Assembly: GCA_964473365.1 (NCBI GenBank)
Contig: CAYYOV010000010.1
Span: forward strand, 25,257 to 89,256
DNA from: 2-02-FULL-55-14 sp964473365
GTDB taxonomy: Bacteria > Bacteroidota > Ignavibacteria > UBA10030
Reading direction: 5' to 3'
Length of the DNA stretch: 64,000 bases
Below are positions 17,236 through 26,621 of the stretch, piece after piece. Position 1 is the stretch's first letter, and the number at the start of each line of letters is the position of its first letter. A program made the position numbers and the translations under genes. The notes under the pieces were generated by a model, which saw only the letters and a list, made by a program, of their open reading frames with translations, was not told where the DNA came from and made no database searches.

Positions 17236-18783
17236 TCAAAGCGGGATATTCCCATGCTTCTTGCGAGGATTTGCATCGACCTTCGTGCGAGTGAACTCGA
17301 GCGCTCGGATGAGTTTGCGCCTCGTTTCCCTCGGCAGGATCACTTCGTCGACATATCCCCGTTCGGCGGCAGTGAATGGGTTCGCGAACTTCTCACGGTA
17401 CTCCTGCACCTTGCGTTCGATGGCGGCTTCACGATCCTCGGCTTGTTCGATCTCTTTGCGGAAGATGATCTCCACAGCTCCCTTCGGGCCCATCACTGCG
17501 ATCTCGGCAGAAGGCCACGCAAAGTTCATGTCACCCCGAATATGCTTTGAGTTCATGACGTCGTAGGCCCCGCCATATGCCTTCCTCGTGATGACGGTCA
17601 GTCGTGGGACCGTAGCTTCGCAGAACGCATAGAGGAGCTTCGCCCCATTCTTGATGATGCCGTTCCATTCCTGCTCCGTTCCCGGCAGGAATCCTGGCAC
17701 GTCCTCGAAGACAACAAGCGGAACATTGAACGCATCGCACATGCGCACGAATCGTGCGGCCTTCGTAGATGAATTGATATCGAGCACGCCCGCCAGGACT
17801 GCCGGTTGATTCGCGACGATGCCGATGCTCCTGCCGTCCATGCGGGCGAATCCGACGACGATATTCGCCGCAAAGTCACCATGGAGCTCGAAGAATGAGC
17901 CGTGGTCCACCACGCGTTCGATCACATCTTTCATGTCGTACGGCTTGTTCGGATTGTCCGGAACGATGCTGTCCAATTCGGGACAGTCCCGGTCGGGATC
18001 GTCTGCTCGTTCCCGTCTCGGGATATCGTCGAGGTTGTTCGAAGGAAGGTAGCTCAGCACCGTTCGGATCGCGTCGAGGCATTCTGCTTCGTTCGTGAAC
18101 GCGCGATGCGCCACTCCGCTCTTGGTCGCATGCGTTTCCGCGCCGCCAAGCGACTCGAACGAGACATCCTCGTGCGTGACCGTTTTGACCACATTGGGCC
18201 CCGTGACAAACATGTAGCTTGTCCCCTTCACCATGAAGATCAAGTCGGTGATGGCGGGCGAATAGACCGCGCCCCCGGCGCATGGGCCGAGGATCGCTGA
18301 GATCTGTGGGACCACGCCTGAGGCGAGCGTGTTTCGCAGGAAGATGTCTGCATAGCCTCCGAGGCTTACGACTCCCTCCTGGATCCTCGCACCCCCCGAA
18401 TCATTCAAGCCGATGATCGGGACTCCAAGCCGAACCGCGTGGTCCATGATCCGGCAGATCTTTTCAGCGTGTGCCTCCGACAACGATCCCCCAAACACCG
18501 TAAAATCCTGGCTGAAGACTGCGACGCGGCGGCCGTCAATGAGGCCGTACCCTGTCACAACGCCGTCACCCGGGATGCGCTGGGCATCAAGCCCGAAATC
18601 TGAAGATCTGTGCGTCACGAGCATCCCGATCTCCTCGAACGAACCGGGATCGAGCAGGAGGTCGATGCGTTCGCGCGCCGAGAGCTTCCCTTTTGCGTGC
18701 TGATCCGCAATGCGCTTTGGCCCTCCACCTTGGGTGGCTTGTTCGCGCAGATGCTTGAGTCGTGCGATCGGGTCCGTACTCAT
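17236..18783 (-). CDS. pccB: Acyl-CoA carboxylase carboxyltransferase (propionyl-CoA carboxylase beta-type) subunit
   Basis: 515 residues from ATG 18783 (an upstream in-frame ATG at 18852 overlaps the promoter). Crotonase-fold carboxyltransferase with paired N and C halves. Visible landmarks are SARERIDLLLDPGSFEEIG, the CoA-pocket stretch GLNDSGGARIQEGV, GPCAGGAVYSPA, the second-half GIVANQPAVLAGVLDINSS and KAYGGAYDVMNSKHI. It transfers CO2 from carboxybiotin to an acyl-CoA, usually propionyl-CoA to methylmalonyl-CoA. The biotin carboxylase/BCCP partner is not in the window. The gene appears to be transcribed alone, between an RND pump and the transglycosylase. Confidence 0.92.
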   Translation of the reverse strand: MSTDPIARLKHLREQATQGGGPKRIADQHAKGKLSARERIDLLLDPGSFEEIGMLVTHRSSDFGLDAQRIPGDGVVTGYGLIDGRRVAVFSQDFTVFGGSLSEAHAEKICRIMDHAVRLGVPIIGLNDSGGARIQEGVVSLGGYADIFLRNTLASGVVPQISAILGPCAGGAVYSPAITDLIFMVKGTSYMFVTGPNVVKTVTHEDVSFESLGGAETHATKSGVAHRAFTNEAECLDAIRTVLSYLPSNNLDDIPRRERADDPDRDCPELDSIVPDNPNKPYDMKDVIERVVDHGSFFELHGDFAANIVVGFARMDGRSIGIVANQPAVLAGVLDINSSTKAARFVRMCDAFNVPLVVFEDVPGFLPGTEQEWNGIIKNGAKLLYAFCEATVPRLTVITRKAYGGAYDVMNSKHIRGDMNFAWPSAEIAVMGPKGAVEIIFRKEIEQAEDREAAIERKVQEYREKFANPFTAAERGYVDEVILPRETRRKLIRALEFTRTKVDANPRKKHGNIPL

Positions 18784-18816
18784 GGAAGGTCGTCCGGGGA
18801 GTGTTCGTACGGATGG

Positions 18817-18845
18817 AAAGTAGGTGGCGCTCCGGGCGAATGCAA
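18817..18845 (-). promoter_or_regulatory. Putative promoter of the carboxyltransferase gene
   Basis: Minus-strand -35 TTGCAT (18840-18845), 17-bp spacer, -10 TACTTT (18817-18822); predicted +1 near 18810, 27 bases before ATG 18783. Confidence 0.42.
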
Positions 18846-18882
18846 GGTGCACGCGCCCGAAGGCACAATCTGCTGGCCCCGC

Positions 18883-21800
18883 CTACTTGGCAAGCGCCTC
18901 AGATCCTTCTCCCCCCGACTCCGTTTCCGGGATCTCCATGCGGTGCTGGACGGGAGAGAGAAGCTCATACAAGGAAGGAACGACGTAGAGGGTCAGAACG
19001 AGCGAAAAGAGAAGCCCACCAATGATCACGATCCCGAGCGAAACGCGACTCTGTGCGCTGGCACCCAGGCCGAGAGCGATCGGAACGGCGCCAAGGACTG
19101 TCGCGAGGCTCGTCATGATGATGGGACGAAGACGAAGCGTGGCCGCTTCGATCGTCGCCTCTTTCACGCTCAGACCCGCTTCCTGACGTTGATTGCTGAA
19201 TTCGACGATCAAAATGCCATTCTTCGTGACGATACCGATGAGCGCGATCACGCCGATCTGGCTGAAGATGTTCAAGGTATGTCCGAACGCCCACAATGAC
19301 AGCACGGCGCCGGCGATCGCCAGCGGCACGGTCAGCATGATGATGAAGGGGTCACGAAAGCTCTCGAACTGTGCTGCCAACACCAGATAGATCAAGACGA
19401 GCGCCAGCAACAGCGCAAACAGCAAGCTCGACGAACTTTCCGCGAAATCCTTTGAGGGTCCGGCCAACGCCGTGCGGAAGGACTCATCGAGGACCTGCTT
19501 CGCGACGCCATCCATCACCTTCAGCCCCTCGCCCAGCGTCATCCCAGGAGAGAGACCGGCAGAGATCGTCGCAGCCACGTACCGATCATAACGGTTCCGC
19601 GCCGGCGAGGCGCTTTCCTCCGTCAACTGTACAACGTTGTCCAATTGGATCAGCTCGCCTTGGTTGTTCCGAACGTAGAGCGAACGGAGGTCGAGCGGTT
19701 CATCGCGATTGTCGCGGGTCGCAAGCGCGATCACCTGGTACTGTTTTCCGTCCTTGACGAAGAAGCCCATGCGCTGACCACTGAACGTCAACTGGAGCGT
19801 CTGCGCAACGTCCATCATCGACAATCCGAGCGCGCGTGCCCGCTCACGGTCGACCTTCAGTCGCAGCTCGGGTTTGTTGAATTTCAGGTTGACGTCGATG
19901 ACCTGGAACGCGTTGGTCTTGCGCGCCTCTTCCATGAACGTCGGGAGGATGTCGCGCAACTTCTCCATCGACGGCGCCTGGATGACGTACTGCACCGGCA
20001 GCCCCCCCCGTCGCCCGACGCTGATCGTTTGCTCCTGCGTGACGAACGCCCTCACTTCGGAGAACTGCCGAAGCATCTGAGATACATCGTCCGCGATCTC
20101 CTGCTGCGAACGATCGCGCTCCGACGGATCGACCAGTTGGACACGAAGGAATCCGTTGTTCACAGAACTCGACCCGAAGCCCGGAGACGTGAGCCCCAGG
20201 ATGCCCGCCTGCTCAGGGACCATGGTCTCGACCGTATACCGGAGGTCGTTCATGAACGTGTCCATGAAGTCGAATGATGCTCCCTCGGGGCCCGTCGCGG
20301 AGAGCTGCAATCGCGACCGGTCCTCGAGAGGGGCGAGCTCCGACGGAAGGAACGCACCAACGCCGATGATGATCGCCAGGGCCACAACCATGATCGCAGG
20401 AGCCCTCCACCGACGTTCCATGAACCTGCGCAGCGAAAGGTGGTATCTGTCGGTCATGGCGCGGAAGAACGGTTCAGACCACTGATAGAAGCGGTTCTCC
20501 TCCTCAGCCCGTCGGAGCAACCGAGCGCTCATCATCGGTGTAAGGGTCAACGATACGACCGCGGAAATGAGGACTGCCCCGGCCACGACGATTCCGAACT
20601 CACGGAACAAGCGTCCCACCAGCCCCTGGAGGAAGATGATCGGAAGGAAGACAGCAGACAATGTCACCGTGGTCGAGATGATCGCAAAGAAGATCTCCTT
20701 CGAACCCACGTGACCGGCCTGCCGGGGGGTCATTCCACGTTCGATCTTCTGATAGATGTTTTCGAGGACGACGATGGCGTCATCGACCACGATTCCCGTG
20801 GCCAGCACGATCCCCAGCAACGTGAGAATGTTGATCGAGAAGTCCATCAGGTACATCACGAAGAAGGTCCCGATGAGCGAAATGGGGATCGCAAGGACCG
20901 GAATGAATGTCGTCCGCCAATCGCGCAGGAACGCAAAGATGACGAGGACGACAAGAAGGAAGGCGATCAGGATCGTCTCCTCGACCTCCGTGATGGCACG
21001 TCGGATGGAGGTGGTCACGTCCATCGCGATGCTCATGCTGAGATCGGGAGGAAGGTCACGTTTGATCTGGTCCAGCCGCTCATACACCAGGTCAGCGATG
21101 GCAACATAGTTCGCGCCTGGCTGCGGTGTTACGACCACACCGACCATCGGAATGCCGCCGGGGCCCCGCATGATCGTCCGTTCGTTCTCCTCTCCGAGGA
21201 CCGCGTAGCCGATGTCGGCGAACCGGATGATCCGTCCCCCCTCGTCCCGGATGATCAGGTTGTTGAATTCTGACGGTTCGGTCATCCTGCCCTGGGCCCG
21301 GATGGTCAATTCGGTCGACCGTCCTTCGATCCGTCCCGTCGGCAGCTCGATGTTCTCTCGATTCAAGGCCGTTTGCACATCGAGCGGCGTCAAGCGATGG
21401 GCAGCTAGCCGGGCTGGATCCATCCACAGCCGCATGGCATATCGTTTCTCGCCCCAGATACGGACATCCGAAACGCCAGGAACGGTCTGCAGCCGCTCCT
21501 TCATGACGTTGTTCGCGAACTCGCTTAGTCCGAGCAACGATCGGCTCGAGCTCTGCAGCGTAACGACCAGGATCGGGCTGGAATCGGCATCCTGCTTGCT
21601 AACGTTCGGGGGTTCCACATCGTTCGGCAGACTGCGCAACGAACGCGATACGCGGTCGCGTACGTCATTCGCCGCCGCTTCCATGTCCACGCCCAGCTCG
21701 AATTCAACGGTGATGCTGCTCCGCCCGTCGCTGCTCGTCGACGTCAACGTCCGGATACCCGCAATGCCGTTGATCGAGGATTCGAGCGGTTCGGTGATCT

Positions 21801-21984
21801 GAGCTTCCACGACGTCGGCGTTCGCTCCGACGTACGTCGTGGAGACAGAGATGACAGGAGGATCAACAGCCGGGTATTCCCGTACGCCGAGATACGTGAA
21901 GCCGATCGCACCGAACAGTACGATGAGGATCGACGTGACGGAGGCCAGTACCGGCCGTTCGATGAACACCGAAGAGAGCGTCAT
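18883..21984 (-). CDS. RND multidrug efflux pump, inner-membrane transporter (HAE1 family)
   Basis: A 1033-residue AcrB/MexB-type transporter of normal length. It starts with the family opening SSVFIERPVLASV and has 12 predicted helices in two repeats with two large periplasmic loops. The proton-relay Asp pair is present in helix 4 (GIVVDDAIVVLENI, Asp401-Asp402) and the C-terminal repeat has GIVTKNGILIVEF. It exchanges protons for drugs, dyes, lipids or metals; the substrate is not readable. It is the last gene of the sigma-factor operon, 15 bp after its adaptor. No outer-membrane factor is encoded nearby, so it presumably shares a TolC-like channel encoded elsewhere. Confidence 0.93.
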   Translation of the reverse strand: MTLSSVFIERPVLASVTSILIVLFGAIGFTYLGVREYPAVDPPVISVSTTYVGANADVVEAQITEPLESSINGIAGIRTLTSTSSDGRSSITVEFELGVDMEAAANDVRDRVSRSLRSLPNDVEPPNVSKQDADSSPILVVTLQSSSRSLLGLSEFANNVMKERLQTVPGVSDVRIWGEKRYAMRLWMDPARLAAHRLTPLDVQTALNRENIELPTGRIEGRSTELTIRAQGRMTEPSEFNNLIIRDEGGRIIRFADIGYAVLGEENERTIMRGPGGIPMVGVVVTPQPGANYVAIADLVYERLDQIKRDLPPDLSMSIAMDVTTSIRRAITEVEETILIAFLLVVLVIFAFLRDWRTTFIPVLAIPISLIGTFFVMYLMDFSINILTLLGIVLATGIVVDDAIVVLENIYQKIERGMTPRQAGHVGSKEIFFAIISTTVTLSAVFLPIIFLQGLVGRLFREFGIVVAGAVLISAVVSLTLTPMMSARLLRRAEEENRFYQWSEPFFRAMTDRYHLSLRRFMERRWRAPAIMVVALAIIIGVGAFLPSELAPLEDRSRLQLSATGPEGASFDFMDTFMNDLRYTVETMVPEQAGILGLTSPGFGSSSVNNGFLRVQLVDPSERDRSQQEIADDVSQMLRQFSEVRAFVTQEQTISVGRRGGLPVQYVIQAPSMEKLRDILPTFMEEARKTNAFQVIDVNLKFNKPELRLKVDRERARALGLSMMDVAQTLQLTFSGQRMGFFVKDGKQYQVIALATRDNRDEPLDLRSLYVRNNQGELIQLDNVVQLTEESASPARNRYDRYVAATISAGLSPGMTLGEGLKVMDGVAKQVLDESFRTALAGPSKDFAESSSSLLFALLLALVLIYLVLAAQFESFRDPFIIMLTVPLAIAGAVLSLWAFGHTLNIFSQIGVIALIGIVTKNGILIVEFSNQRQEAGLSVKEATIEAATLRLRPIIMTSLATVLGAVPIALGLGASAQSRVSLGIVIIGGLLFSLVLTLYVVPSLYELLSPVQHRMEIPETESGGEGSEALAK

Positions 21985-21999
21985 GCGGTGGCCCGCCGG

Positions 22000-23079
22000 T
22001 CAGTTCTGAACTGTGACTTGGATGGGAGCGCCTTCGCGCAGCTGCAGAAGGCCTGTGGTGAGCACTGTGTCAGCGGCACGGATGCCCGACACGATCTGGA
22101 CGAGATCTTCTGTCCGCGTGCCCGTCTCTACGCGGACGATCCGCGCGAAACCGTCGCGAGCCAGGAAGACCTTCTGACCATCAAGGTCCGGCATGAGAGC
22201 CTGCGAGGGAATCAGGATCGCATCGTTCAGCCGGTTCAGCACGAGGCGAACCTTGGTGTACGACCCAGGGAGAATGCGGCCTGCCTCGTTCGCCGAACGC
22301 GCCCGCACGCGCAGACTGCGCGTCGCCGGGTCGATCTTCGGCTCGATCGCATAGACCGTCCCGCGAAACACTTCACTCGTTCCTTCGATGGTGTACGTGA
22401 TCTCCATCCCGACCTTGACGTGCGGGGCGTATTTTTCGGGGACGGAGAAATCGACCTTGACGAAGCTCACGTCCTGCAGACGGGCGACAAGCGTCGCGGA
22501 GGAAATGTAGCTCCCCTCGGAAATGAACCGGATCCCAATGACGCCGTCGAACGGGGCCCGCACCTCGGTCTTCTGGACTTGGGCCTCGAGCAATGCGACC
22601 TCTGCTCCGGCCGCCGTGAGCTCATTCCGGGCTTCGTCGTATTGGTCAGCGCTGACGCCGTTGATCTCGCGCAGCTTTCGTTGCCGCTCCTCCCGCTGCT
22701 TCGCCAATTCGAGGCGAGATCGGGCACGGAGGAGCTGAGCACGCAGGTCCGCATCGTTGATCTTGACAAGCAGATCGCCCTCTTTCACCCGGGCGCCTTC
22801 GCGGAACGGGAGCGAGACGACCTTCCCGGAGACCTCGGACCGAAGTTCGACCTCTTCGGAGGCCAGGATCGTTCCGGAGGCTACGATGGTGTTGTCAAAC
22901 GGTTTCGGCGTCACGACCAATCCGACGACCGGCAGCCGCATCCCGCCGGCTCGCGATGCACCGCCAGACCTTCCGGCTGCACGGCCATCCGAGCCGGACC
23001 CGAACGTAAGGTACAGGACGGCAGCCACTGCCACCGCCGCGATTCCGACCAGTCCTGCCATGCGCATGTTCATACTCAT
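22000..23079 (-). CDS. RND efflux periplasmic adaptor (membrane fusion protein)
   Basis: 359 residues with one N-terminal membrane segment (MAGLVGIAAVAVAAVLYLTF). Then come a split lipoyl/barrel-sandwich domain (ASGTILASEEVELRSEVSGKV near 67-87, and VRAPFDGVIGIRFISEGSYI after the hairpin), an alpha-helical coiled-coil hairpin between them (about 115-160, rich in Arg/Glu/Leu) and a C-terminal beta-barrel/MP domain (PATRSLRVRARSAN, IPSQALMPD). It links the RND pump at 18883 to an outer-membrane channel. Its ATG overlaps the stop of the MacB-like permease gene by 4 bp (23076-23079). Confidence 0.9.
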   Translation of the reverse strand: MSMNMRMAGLVGIAAVAVAAVLYLTFGSGSDGRAAGRSGGASRAGGMRLPVVGLVVTPKPFDNTIVASGTILASEEVELRSEVSGKVVSLPFREGARVKEGDLLVKINDADLRAQLLRARSRLELAKQREERQRKLREINGVSADQYDEARNELTAAGAEVALLEAQVQKTEVRAPFDGVIGIRFISEGSYISSATLVARLQDVSFVKVDFSVPEKYAPHVKVGMEITYTIEGTSEVFRGTVYAIEPKIDPATRSLRVRARSANEAGRILPGSYTKVRLVLNRLNDAILIPSQALMPDLDGQKVFLARDGFARIVRVETGTRTEDLVQIVSGIRAADTVLTTGLLQLREGAPIQVTVQN

Positions 23080-24293
23080 TCGTATCGAAGAGCGTCAATG
23101 ACGTTGGATTGAGCGGCCTTCCATGCCGGATACAGGCCGAAAAAGATACCGACGAGAGAGGCGAAAAGGAAGCTCATCACGATCGAGTTCACCGAGATCA
23201 CCGGGCTCATGTTGCCGTACTCCGTGATCAGGATCGACGCAACGACGCCGAACACGATCCCGAGAATACCTCCGACAACGCTCATGACGACCGATTCGAT
23301 CAGAAACTGTGTCATCACGTCGCGCTTGCGGGCTCCGATGGCCTTCCGGATCCCGATCTCGCGCGTCCGTTCCGTCACGGAGACGATCATGATATTCATG
23401 ATGCCGATACCACCGACGAGCAACGAGACCGCGGCGATGCCTGCCAGAAGGAACGTGAAGGTCGCCTGCGTTTCCTGAAAGGTTTGAATGATGTCGGCCT
23501 GGTTGCGGATCGAAAAGTCGTTGTCCTGTTCCGGGCGCAGCTTGTGCTTCTTGCGCAGGATCCGCTCGATATCGTAGAATGCAGTATCCGACTTGGCCGG
23601 ATCGAGTACTTGGGCCGTCACTTGCGACAAGAAATCCACGCCGAACAATCGTCGCTGTGCGGTCGTCAACGGAACGATGATCTGATCATCCGGATTGTTG
23701 AATCCGCTTTGACCCTTTGATTCCAGGATACCTATGACCTCAAAGCTGGACCCCTGGATCCTGATCGTCTTTCCGAGCGGATCCTCGTTCGGGAACAGGC
23801 TCTCCACCACGTTGAAGCCAAGCACGGCGACCTTCGAGGCGGCCTTTTCCTCAGCGTGCGTGAAGTACCGTCCTTGCACGGTCGCAAAGTTCCGTACGTG
23901 CTCGTACTCCGGCACTGTTCCGATGATCCGCGTGTTCCAATTCCGATTCGCGTACTTGACCTGGGCCTGCCTGTTCAGTTCCGGGACGAGCGCCATGACG
24001 CTCGACGTTCCCTCGGCGATTGCGTCTACATCCTCCATCCGAAGGCGCTGGCTGGTGCCCGTCTGGACCACCATGCCCGGGCCTCCACGCGAAGCGCCCG
24101 GCGAAATGAACAGGAGGTTCGACCCAAGCGATTGGATCCGCTCCATGACCGCCCGCTGAGAGCCTTCGCCGATCGCGATCATGGTGATCACCGCCGCGAC
24201 GCCGATGATGATGCCCAGCATCGTCAGAAGCGATCGCAGCTTGTTCGCGAAGAGCGCGGCCAGGGCCGTGAGAAAACTTTCGCGGAAGTTCAT
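23076..24293 (-). CDS. MacB-like ABC transporter permease (lacking the ATPase domain)
   Basis: 405 residues from ATG 24293, 1 bp after the adaptor stop. It has the MacB layout without the ATPase half: an N-terminal helix (FANKLRSLLTMLGIIIGVAAVITMIAIGEGSQ), the MacB periplasmic core (about 50-240, SLGSNLLFISPG), then three C-terminal FtsX-type helices (GIAAVSLLVGGIGIMNIMIVSVTERTREIG; VVGGILGIVFGVVASIL; FASLVGIFFGLYPAWKAA). Such mechanotransmission permeases drive export of peptides, lipoproteins or macrolides with a MacA-type adaptor and a separate or fused ATPase. Here no ATPase gene occurs anywhere in the operon. Confidence 0.9.
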   Translation of the reverse strand: MNFRESFLTALAALFANKLRSLLTMLGIIIGVAAVITMIAIGEGSQRAVMERIQSLGSNLLFISPGASRGGPGMVVQTGTSQRLRMEDVDAIAEGTSSVMALVPELNRQAQVKYANRNWNTRIIGTVPEYEHVRNFATVQGRYFTHAEEKAASKVAVLGFNVVESLFPNEDPLGKTIRIQGSSFEVIGILESKGQSGFNNPDDQIIVPLTTAQRRLFGVDFLSQVTAQVLDPAKSDTAFYDIERILRKKHKLRPEQDNDFSIRNQADIIQTFQETQATFTFLLAGIAAVSLLVGGIGIMNIMIVSVTERTREIGIRKAIGARKRDVMTQFLIESVVMSVVGGILGIVFGVVASILITEYGNMSPVISVNSIVMSFLFASLVGIFFGLYPAWKAAQSNVIDALRYE

Positions 24294-24294
24294 G

Positions 24295-25755
24295 CTACCG
24301 CCGTCCGCCTGCAGCACTCGATGCTGCTCGGCCGGCACTGCTGCTGCCACCGCCGAACGAATTCATGCTTCGCATCCGTTCATTGAATTGCTCTTGCGCG
24401 ACCTTCGCACGCGAGATGGTCACGATCTCGATCTCATCTCCTTCGGCCAGACCCTCCAAGACCACACTTTTCTCGAAGTTGCTGGCCCCCACCTTGATCA
24501 GCTTTGGCTTGAACTCTCCGTCCTGCCGGGCGCTGACCAGACGCCACTTCACCTCATTTTCGGGGTTCGCTGCGGGGCGACGGCGGCCAAACCCGCCCCC
24601 CTCACCTCCCCCGCCTCCCATCCGCTGGAACATCTGCTGGCGCTCCTCCGGGGACATGTTCATCATCCGCTCCCGAAAGGCTTGTCGCTGTTCATCCGTC
24701 ATGTTCTGGAACCGCTCGCGCATCCCGTTTGACTGTCCTGGAGCAGTTGAGGCAGCCGCAGGTTTCGTAGAATCAACGGGGATCGTCAGATTTGCGGCCT
24801 CCATGATCTGACGTCCTTGTTCCGAGCGAGGGTCCTTCAGCGCTTCGTTTCCAACGAGCAGCACCCCACGCTGATTGAAGATCTCGATGTCGACCGAGGC
24901 GCTCATGCCTGCTTTCAACTTTCCTCCAAGGTTGCGGACCAGAACGACGACGATGAACGTCGTCACGTTCTGCTGGGATTTCCCGAGCGGAGCGATCCGT
25001 TCGACCTGTCCAACAAATCGATCGTCCGGGAACGCGTCGGCGATCACCGTCGCTCGTTGGCCGACAGAGACCTTTCCAATGTCCACCTCGTCAACGCTCG
25101 TTTCGACGTACACTTCCTGCATGTCGGCGATGCTGGCGATCGTCGTCCCCCCACCGACATTCGAGACACCCGATGCGATGATCTGGCCCAGTTCCACATT
25201 CTTTGTCAGGATCGTGCCCGAGATCGGTGCGACGATCCGAGTGTCCGTGAGTCGCTCTTCCGCCGAGGCCAGCGCCGCTTTTGACTTGACAAGCTGCGCC
25301 TGTGCTCGAACGAATTCCAGGTTCGACGCATCACGTTCCTGTTGCGAGAGGAGCCCTTTCTCAAAGAGTTCCTTGCTTCGCCCGAAGTTGTTCTCCGCCT
25401 GCTTCAGATTGGCCTCTGCGACGGCGAGGTCGGCTGTTGCCTGGTCGAAGTCATTCCGCGTCGTCCGTTGATCGAGCTTCAGCATCAGATAGCCCTTCTC
25501 GACGACCTGGCCTTCGATGATGTTGATCTCTACGATCTGGCCGCTGGCCTTCGACTTGACCTCAACCTTGTTGATCGGCTGGACGACACCGTTGGCCGAG
25601 ACGATCAGGTTGAGGTCGCCACGGATCACCTGCTCGATCCGAGTGAATTGTCCGACGGGCGACGAGGGAGCGGCACTCGAGCCCCCCCAGATAACGTAAG
25701 CGGCACCGACGAATACGACGACGACTGCAGCAATAATAACGAGAGGGCGTGTCAT
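24295..25755 (-). CDS. MacA-like efflux adaptor with a Spy-like Met/Gln/Arg-rich insertion
   Basis: 486 residues. Membrane anchor (LVIIAAVVVVFVGAAYVIW), lipoyl halves (about 46-80 and 172-200), a helical hairpin (about 100-170), a beta-barrel (about 213-292) and a C-terminal MP domain. It is 80-100 residues longer than ordinary MacA because of an insertion at about 330-400 containing MTDEQRQAFRERM, MSPEERQQMFQRM and a Gly run, which resembles the repeats of Spy/CpxP-type periplasmic chaperones. A Gly/Ser/Ala tail ends the protein. It sits directly before the MacB-like permease and directly after a small Spy-like gene. I start it at ATG 25755, because the longer frame to 25812 places the hydrophilic MTRCETDIDH before the anchor. 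Confidence 0.87.
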   Translation of the reverse strand: MTRPLVIIAAVVVVFVGAAYVIWGGSSAAPSSPVGQFTRIEQVIRGDLNLIVSANGVVQPINKVEVKSKASGQIVEINIIEGQVVEKGYLMLKLDQRTTRNDFDQATADLAVAEANLKQAENNFGRSKELFEKGLLSQQERDASNLEFVRAQAQLVKSKAALASAEERLTDTRIVAPISGTILTKNVELGQIIASGVSNVGGGTTIASIADMQEVYVETSVDEVDIGKVSVGQRATVIADAFPDDRFVGQVERIAPLGKSQQNVTTFIVVVLVRNLGGKLKAGMSASVDIEIFNQRGVLLVGNEALKDPRSEQGRQIMEAANLTIPVDSTKPAAASTAPGQSNGMRERFQNMTDEQRQAFRERMMNMSPEERQQMFQRMGGGGGEGGGFGRRRPAANPENEVKWRLVSARQDGEFKPKLIKVGASNFEKSVVLEGLAEGDEIEIVTISRAKVAQEQFNERMRSMNSFGGGSSSAGRAASSAAGGRR

Positions 25756-25786
25756 GTGTGGATGGTTCCGGGAAAGGAAAGAGTGA

Positions 25787-26167
25787 TCAATGTCCGTTTC
25801 GCACCGTGTCACGGCGTCCCCGCTCGTAGCGGGCGTCCATCTGTCGATTCATCGCATCATATGTCTGTTGTTGCGGCGCGGTCAGCCGCCGTCGCAGCTC
25901 GACACGGAGCGTGTCACGGTCGCGCATCATGGCATCGCGGTAAACCGACATCCGCTCCCAGTACACATCCAGCAAGGAATCGATCTCACGGATCTGGAGC
26001 GAATCGAGGTTGAGTTTCCGGTGGAAGTCCTTTCGAAATTCCTGTGGCGACATCCGGGCCGGCCGCGTCGGCCGCAACATTCCGGATTCAAACCCCACGT
26101 ACCCGCCGGCACCTCCCAGGACGAAGCTTAAAAGAACGAACAAGAGTGTCTTGGTTTTTGGTTTCAT
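25787..26167 (-). CDS. Small Spy/CpxP-like periplasmic protein
   Basis: 126 residues from ATG 26167, preceded by GAGGG at a good distance. One N-terminal membrane or signal segment (TLLFVLLSFVLGGAGGYVGF) is followed by a charged helical domain with Arg, Met and Gln, including the LTAPQQQTYDAM stretch that resembles the LTxxQ motif of the Spy/CpxP/heavy-metal-sensor superfamily. Those proteins sense or chaperone unfolded proteins or metals in the periplasm. It lies between the anti-sigma gene (7 bp gap) and the MacA-like adaptor. A role as sensor feeding the sigma/anti-sigma pair is inference from position. Confidence 0.72.
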   Translation of the reverse strand: MKPKTKTLLFVLLSFVLGGAGGYVGFESGMLRPTRPARMSPQEFRKDFHRKLNLDSLQIREIDSLLDVYWERMSVYRDAMMRDRDTLRVELRRRLTAPQQQTYDAMNRQMDARYERGRRDTVRNGH

Positions 26168-26174
26168 AGGTCCC

Positions 26175-26621
26175 TCACTCGCCAACAATAGTCGCTTGGA
26201 GCAGGTTCTCCCGGGTCAGCTCGCTGCTGGCCATCAGGAGCGTCGAATCGCCACTGCCAACAGCCAGCAGGCGTTCGGCACCATTGGAAGCCGTACTCGG
26301 TCGGAGTGTGAGCATTGCCGCCAGCCCAAGGACAAGGATCGCAAGCCCGATCACGGCCTGAGCTGCAACGCGTTGAGCTCCCAACCATCGTTCGAGCTCG
26401 GCCTCCTCGCCCATCACCATAGCCTCCATGCGTTCGGCGAACCATGCTTCGGGTTCGACCGCTGCGGCCGAACGGATGACGTTGCGCATCGTCTCCCAGT
26501 CGCGAACGGAACGGGCACAGGTCGGGCACGTCGACACGTGATCGGCGATCGCCCGCAGTTGAACCGCGGTCAAGGCGCCGTCGACGTACGCCGACAGATC
26601 TTCTGGTCGAGGATGGTTCAT
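26175..26621 (-). CDS. Zinc-binding anti-sigma factor (ZAS type), membrane-bound
   Basis: 148 residues. The N-terminus has the zinc-associated anti-sigma motif H-x3-C-x2-C (His28, Cys32, Cys35 in HVSTCPTC), preceded by LSAYVDGALT, which is typical of this fold. A single membrane helix is at about 86-106, followed by a short periplasmic tail of about 40 residues. It should hold the neighbouring ECF sigma factor inactive at the membrane until an envelope signal releases it. Its ATG overlaps the sigma gene stop by 4 bp (26618-26621), as is usual for cognate pairs. Confidence 0.9.
   Translation of the reverse strand: MNHPRPEDLSAYVDGALTAVQLRAIADHVSTCPTCARSVRDWETMRNVIRSAAAVEPEAWFAERMEAMVMGEEAELERWLGAQRVAAQAVIGLAILVLGLAAMLTLRPSTASNGAERLLAVGSGDSTLLMASSELTRENLLQATIVGE

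Noticed and set aside
21988..23112. Long plus-strand open frame opposite the RND adaptor
   Set aside because: It is an antisense shadow of a strongly supported gene, rich in Arg/Asp/His, with no signal, domain or neighbour support. High GC produces such frames here.
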